Shown here: piece after piece, positions 61,348 through 64,000 of the stretch
Numbering within the stretch: position 1 is the stretch's first letter
How the letters are laid out: each line of letters starts with the position of its first letter
Notes under the pieces: model-generated
Told to the model about the DNA's origin: nothing
Seen by the model: only the letters and a program-made list of their open reading frames with translations
Database searches by the model: none
Assembly: GCA_900541875.1 (NCBI GenBank)
Contig: UQLF01000004.1
Location: 50,611 to 114,610 of the forward strand
DNA: 64,000 nt
Source of the DNA: an uncultured Collinsella sp.
Lineage (GTDB): Bacteria; Actinomycetota; Coriobacteriia; Coriobacteriales; Coriobacteriaceae
Reading direction: 5' to 3'
Position numbers and translations under genes: made by a program

Positions 61348-62241
61348 ATGGATACGAGTTATTACAACCGCTTTGGTGCCGAGGAACTTGCGCGCCGCTT
61401 GTCGAGCGAGACCTTGTTGGCGCAGGGCCCCATGGGCAGTGTTTTGTTGAGTGAGTACGATGCCGCCGACATTCCACCGGCGTTTTGGAATCTGGCAGAG
61501 CCGCAGACCGTTTCTCGTATCCATCGCTTGTATGTCGCCGCCGGCGCGCAGGTGCTCATTACCAACACCTTTCAGGCATCGAGCTATGCCCTCAAGCACG
61601 ACCAGATTGCGCCGTCCGTGGCGGAGGTCAATCGCGGGGCCGTCGACGATGCCCGCCAGGCGCACCCTCAGCTGCTGCTGGGCTCGATGGGCCCGATCGG
61701 TATTGAGTGGTTTGCCGAGGACTCTGTCGAGTATCGTGAAATCCGCGGCATTGCGCGCGAACAGGCGCACGCCTTGCTCAATGCTGGTGTTGACGGTCTG
61801 CTGATCGAGACGGTGACGTCTATCCGTAATCTGCAGCCCATGCTTGCCGGCGCCCGAGATGCCGCCGACGGCATGCCTGTTCTGGTGAGTTTTGTCGTTG
61901 ACGATAAAGGCGACCTGCTGGGCGATGGCCTCAACATCGAGGCAGCCGTTTTGTACGCCGAAAAACACGGCGCAAATTCGGTTGGTGTTAATTGCTGTTC
62001 GCTTGCGGCCGCGAACGCGGCGGTGCCCAGGATGGTTGCATCGGCGACTACTCCCGTCACGGTGCGTCCCAACGTAGGCGATCCGGTCCAGACTCAGGAT
62101 GGCCCCGTATGGCACGAGAACCCCGAAGCTTTCGCGCGCGCATGCATCGAATGGAGACATGCCGGTGCCGCAATGGTGGGCAGTTGCTGTGGAACCACGG
62201 CAATCACTACGGCCGCGATGGCCGAGGCGCTCGATATATAA
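61348..62241 (+). CDS. Homocysteine S-methyltransferase family protein
   Basis: A 297-residue zinc enzyme with the methyl-acceptor barrel of MmuM and MetH. The N-terminal QGPMGSVL and ITNTFQASSYAL are typical. The zinc-binding cysteines are in GVNCCS and near the C-terminus in VGSCCGTT. Length is normal for MmuM-type enzymes, which methylate homocysteine from S-methylmethionine or a corrinoid donor. It starts ten bases after the regulator gene on the same strand, so the two share a transcript. A terminator follows. Confidence 0.87.
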   Translation: MDTSYYNRFGAEELARRLSSETLLAQGPMGSVLLSEYDAADIPPAFWNLAEPQTVSRIHRLYVAAGAQVLITNTFQASSYALKHDQIAPSVAEVNRGAVDDARQAHPQLLLGSMGPIGIEWFAEDSVEYREIRGIAREQAHALLNAGVDGLLIETVTSIRNLQPMLAGARDAADGMPVLVSFVVDDKGDLLGDGLNIEAAVLYAEKHGANSVGVNCCSLAAANAAVPRMVASATTPVTVRPNVGDPVQTQDGPVWHENPEAFARACIEWRHAGAAMVGSCCGTTAITTAAMAEALDI

Positions 62242-62246
62242 AGGGC

Positions 62247-62275
62247 AAACCGCTCCATACGGGGCGGTTTTTTTT
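62247..62275 (+). terminator. Terminator after the homocysteine methyltransferase
   Basis: Stem AACCGCTCC/GGGGCGGTT with a four-base loop (one G-T pair) followed by a run of T, just after the stop codon. Confidence 0.85.
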
Positions 62276-62399
62276 ATTGCTTGCATGTCCTCGGCAGCAT
62301 TTGCCCAAATGGTGAATGCTGGTGCCGGCAGGTTGCCGAGTGCATGTTGCGGGTATACCCCATGCGTACCATGATCCAAACACTGTGAGGTGTCTGCGC

Positions 62400-63800
62400 G
62401 TGTGCGCGATAATTCATTTTGGAACTGACGGTTGGCGCGCTCGCGTCGATGAGGACTTCACTGCCGATAACGTTGCCCGTATCGCCGATGCCGTCGGCGA
62501 GTTGTGGCAAAAGACCAATCCGGGCAAAACGGTATATATAGGGTTCGACACCCGGCCCCTGGCGCGCGAGTTCGCTGAGCTTGCGGCGGGCGTGCTAGCA
62601 GCGCACGGGCTAGACGCCGTGCTCGCTTCGCGACCTGTCCCGACCCCTGCCCTTACGTGGGCGGCGGCTTATGACGGTGAAGCGTGCGGCGCGCTCATGG
62701 TGACGGGGTCCCATCATCCGCAGGGCTATCTGTGCCTCAAGATTCGCATGGGTGACGGCTCGACCGCCAACCAGGATGTCATCGAAGAGCTCGAAGAGAC
62801 TATGGCTCCCGAGCCAATGGGGATCGAGGGGCAATATCGCACCGCGGATATCATTCCTGACTATATGCAGGCGGTGGCATCGTTTGTCGATGCCGAAGCC
62901 ATCCGCGCCGCGCACCTGCGCGTGGTTGTCGATCCCATGGGCGGCGCAGCCCAGGGCTATCTAGCCGACTTGCTGCGCGAGCTTGGCGTTGAGGTGCACG
63001 AGATTCACGCCGGGCAGGCGTCTGACCAAGAAGATATCTGCCCCGACCCCGTTGAGCCGTGGGTGGACGCTTGCGAGCGCACGGTTATCGAGGACGGAGC
63101 TTGCGCTGGCCTGGTGACCGACGGCGACGCCGACCGCATCGGCGCGGTTGACGAGCGCGGCAGATATATACATCCGCATCAGATCATGGCGCTCGTTTTG
63201 GGCGACTTGGTTCAATTTCGTAATTTGGAGGGGCGCGTCGTCGTCAATCTTTCGTGCTCGACGCTCGTGCGTCGCATTGCCGAGGCGCTTGGCTGCCGCG
63301 TGACCGTCAAACCAGTCGGTTTCAAATATATAGCGGCGGAGATGAAGAAGGGCGGCGTCCTCATAGGCGGCGAAGAAGCCGGTGGTATCGGCATCGCCGC
63401 ACATATGCCCGAGCGCGATGGAATCCTCGCCTGTCTGATTCTGTGTGAGCTTATGGCAAAGACGGACGCGCCTTTGGGCGTTCTGGTCGACCAACTCGAG
63501 GACAGTTTTGGTAAGACGAGTTACGGTCGACGCGATTTACGCCTTGAGGCCGAAGATGCCGAAACGTTACGAACCCTGCTGCCGGGCGTAAACCCCAAGT
63601 CGATTTGTGGCAAGGTGCCGCAAAACGTTAGTCATATGGATGGCTTGCGTTTGGCATTCGAGGATGACACGTGGCTGCTGGTCCGTCCTAGTGGGACCGA
63701 ACCAGTGGTGCGCGTCTACGCCGAGGGGTTCTCGGTGGAAGAACGCGATGAGTTGCTCGATGCTGGCTGTGCTTTAGCTAGGGGGACGTATCCGCTTTAA
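62400..63800 (+). CDS. Phosphoglucomutase/phosphomannomutase family protein
   Basis: A 466-residue alpha-D-phosphohexomutase. The N-terminus is IIHFGTDGWRA. The phosphoserine loop is MVTGSHHPQGYLCLK where TASHNP is usual, the metal loop is TDGDADRIGAVD, the sugar loop is GGEEAGGIG in place of GEESG, and the phosphate loop is RPSGTEPVVRVY. All four domains are there, so it should be active, with some shift in specificity possible. It probably makes hexose 1-phosphates for wall or glycan synthesis. Start GTG 62400 has GTGAGG nine bases upstream; longer frames have none. Confidence 0.9.
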   Translation: MCAIIHFGTDGWRARVDEDFTADNVARIADAVGELWQKTNPGKTVYIGFDTRPLAREFAELAAGVLAAHGLDAVLASRPVPTPALTWAAAYDGEACGALMVTGSHHPQGYLCLKIRMGDGSTANQDVIEELEETMAPEPMGIEGQYRTADIIPDYMQAVASFVDAEAIRAAHLRVVVDPMGGAAQGYLADLLRELGVEVHEIHAGQASDQEDICPDPVEPWVDACERTVIEDGACAGLVTDGDADRIGAVDERGRYIHPHQIMALVLGDLVQFRNLEGRVVVNLSCSTLVRRIAEALGCRVTVKPVGFKYIAAEMKKGGVLIGGEEAGGIGIAAHMPERDGILACLILCELMAKTDAPLGVLVDQLEDSFGKTSYGRRDLRLEAEDAETLRTLLPGVNPKSICGKVPQNVSHMDGLRLAFEDDTWLLVRPSGTEPVVRVYAEGFSVEERDELLDAGCALARGTYPL

Positions 63801-64000
63801 CCATGAGACTGCCTTATATAAAGAGATGCTCGGCGAGCGGTAGTTAACGGCTGGCAAACGTTAGTCGGATCACAAAATGTGTAGGAAATGTGTACGCCCA
63901 GATTCCCGCCCCCGGGGCCCCTCCGGTCTGGCAATATATCTCCTTGCCGCGCGGCCCGGTCGGACCGGATCAGCCGCGGGGCGTGCACCTTGAGAACCGG
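63801..64000 (+). other. Non-coding right edge, possible rRNA operon leader
   Basis: No gene is visible. The stretch is GC-rich with short hairpins (GGTCGGACC near 63959). It ends in CACCTTGAGAACCGG, which resembles the boxA-like TTGAGAAC element found before 16S rRNA in actinobacteria. If so, 16S starts soon after the window. The evidence is thin. Confidence 0.3.

Noticed and set aside
63801..64000. Start of 16S rRNA
   Set aside because: No 16S sequence itself is visible; only a leader-like TTGAGAAC at the very end.

Overview
The window is high-GC (roughly 60 percent) chromosomal DNA of a Gram-positive actinobacterium, most likely the gut genus Collinsella or a close relative in the Coriobacteriia. 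This rests on overall protein character, Actinobacteria-like Tat and sortase signals, a complete H+-type F-ATPase operon and families of intergenic palindromes. It is an inference from reading, not a database result. About 50 protein genes are supported. I saw no tRNA, no CRISPR array and no intact mobile element. The right edge may run into an rRNA operon leader.

Layout. 1-5.5 kb: tail of a nitroreductase, then potassium uptake (Kup, a tiny membrane protein, a short KdpD-like kinase and KdpE). 5.6-12.5 kb: an RlmKL-like rRNA methyltransferase whose first catalytic half looks degraded, a HAD phosphatase, a transaldolase and Tex. 12.9-17.3 kb: a LysR-linked SDR/MFS/Gfo-Idh catabolic cassette. 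17.6-21.8 kb: a MarR-controlled heterodimeric ABC exporter. 22-28.7 kb: pyridoxal kinase with a small Cys-rich protein, a lone AAA/DUF4143 ATPase behind three evenly spaced repeats, a tyrosine phosphatase with an MFS carrier, an orphan membrane protein and a mutarotase-like protein. 28.9-33.3 kb: an amino-acid ABC importer with an M20 peptidase.

33.3-42.4 kb holds a 2779-residue sortase-type surface protein made of about 13 isopeptide-type modules, followed by a transposase relic. The block lies between two halves of a split intergenic palindrome, with GACTGA at both junctions, so it looks like a roughly 9 kb insertion. A run of nine G in the fifth dozen of bases of the surface-protein gene would make it phase variable.

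42.6-49.5 kb is a translation and central-metabolism block (prfA, prmC, a toxin-antitoxin pair, a TsaC/Sua5-type gene, glpK, upp). 49.8-56.7 kb is the whole ATP synthase operon, followed by murA and an LCP wall-assembly protein. The end carries pepT, a DtxR/MntR-type regulator with a good operator candidate, a homocysteine methyltransferase and a phosphohexomutase.

The intergenic spaces are unusually rich in palindromes. One is a short REP-like family. Another is a nested composite repeat in three copies with compensatory base changes and one exactly inverted core. Several longer MITE-like inverted repeats are also present.
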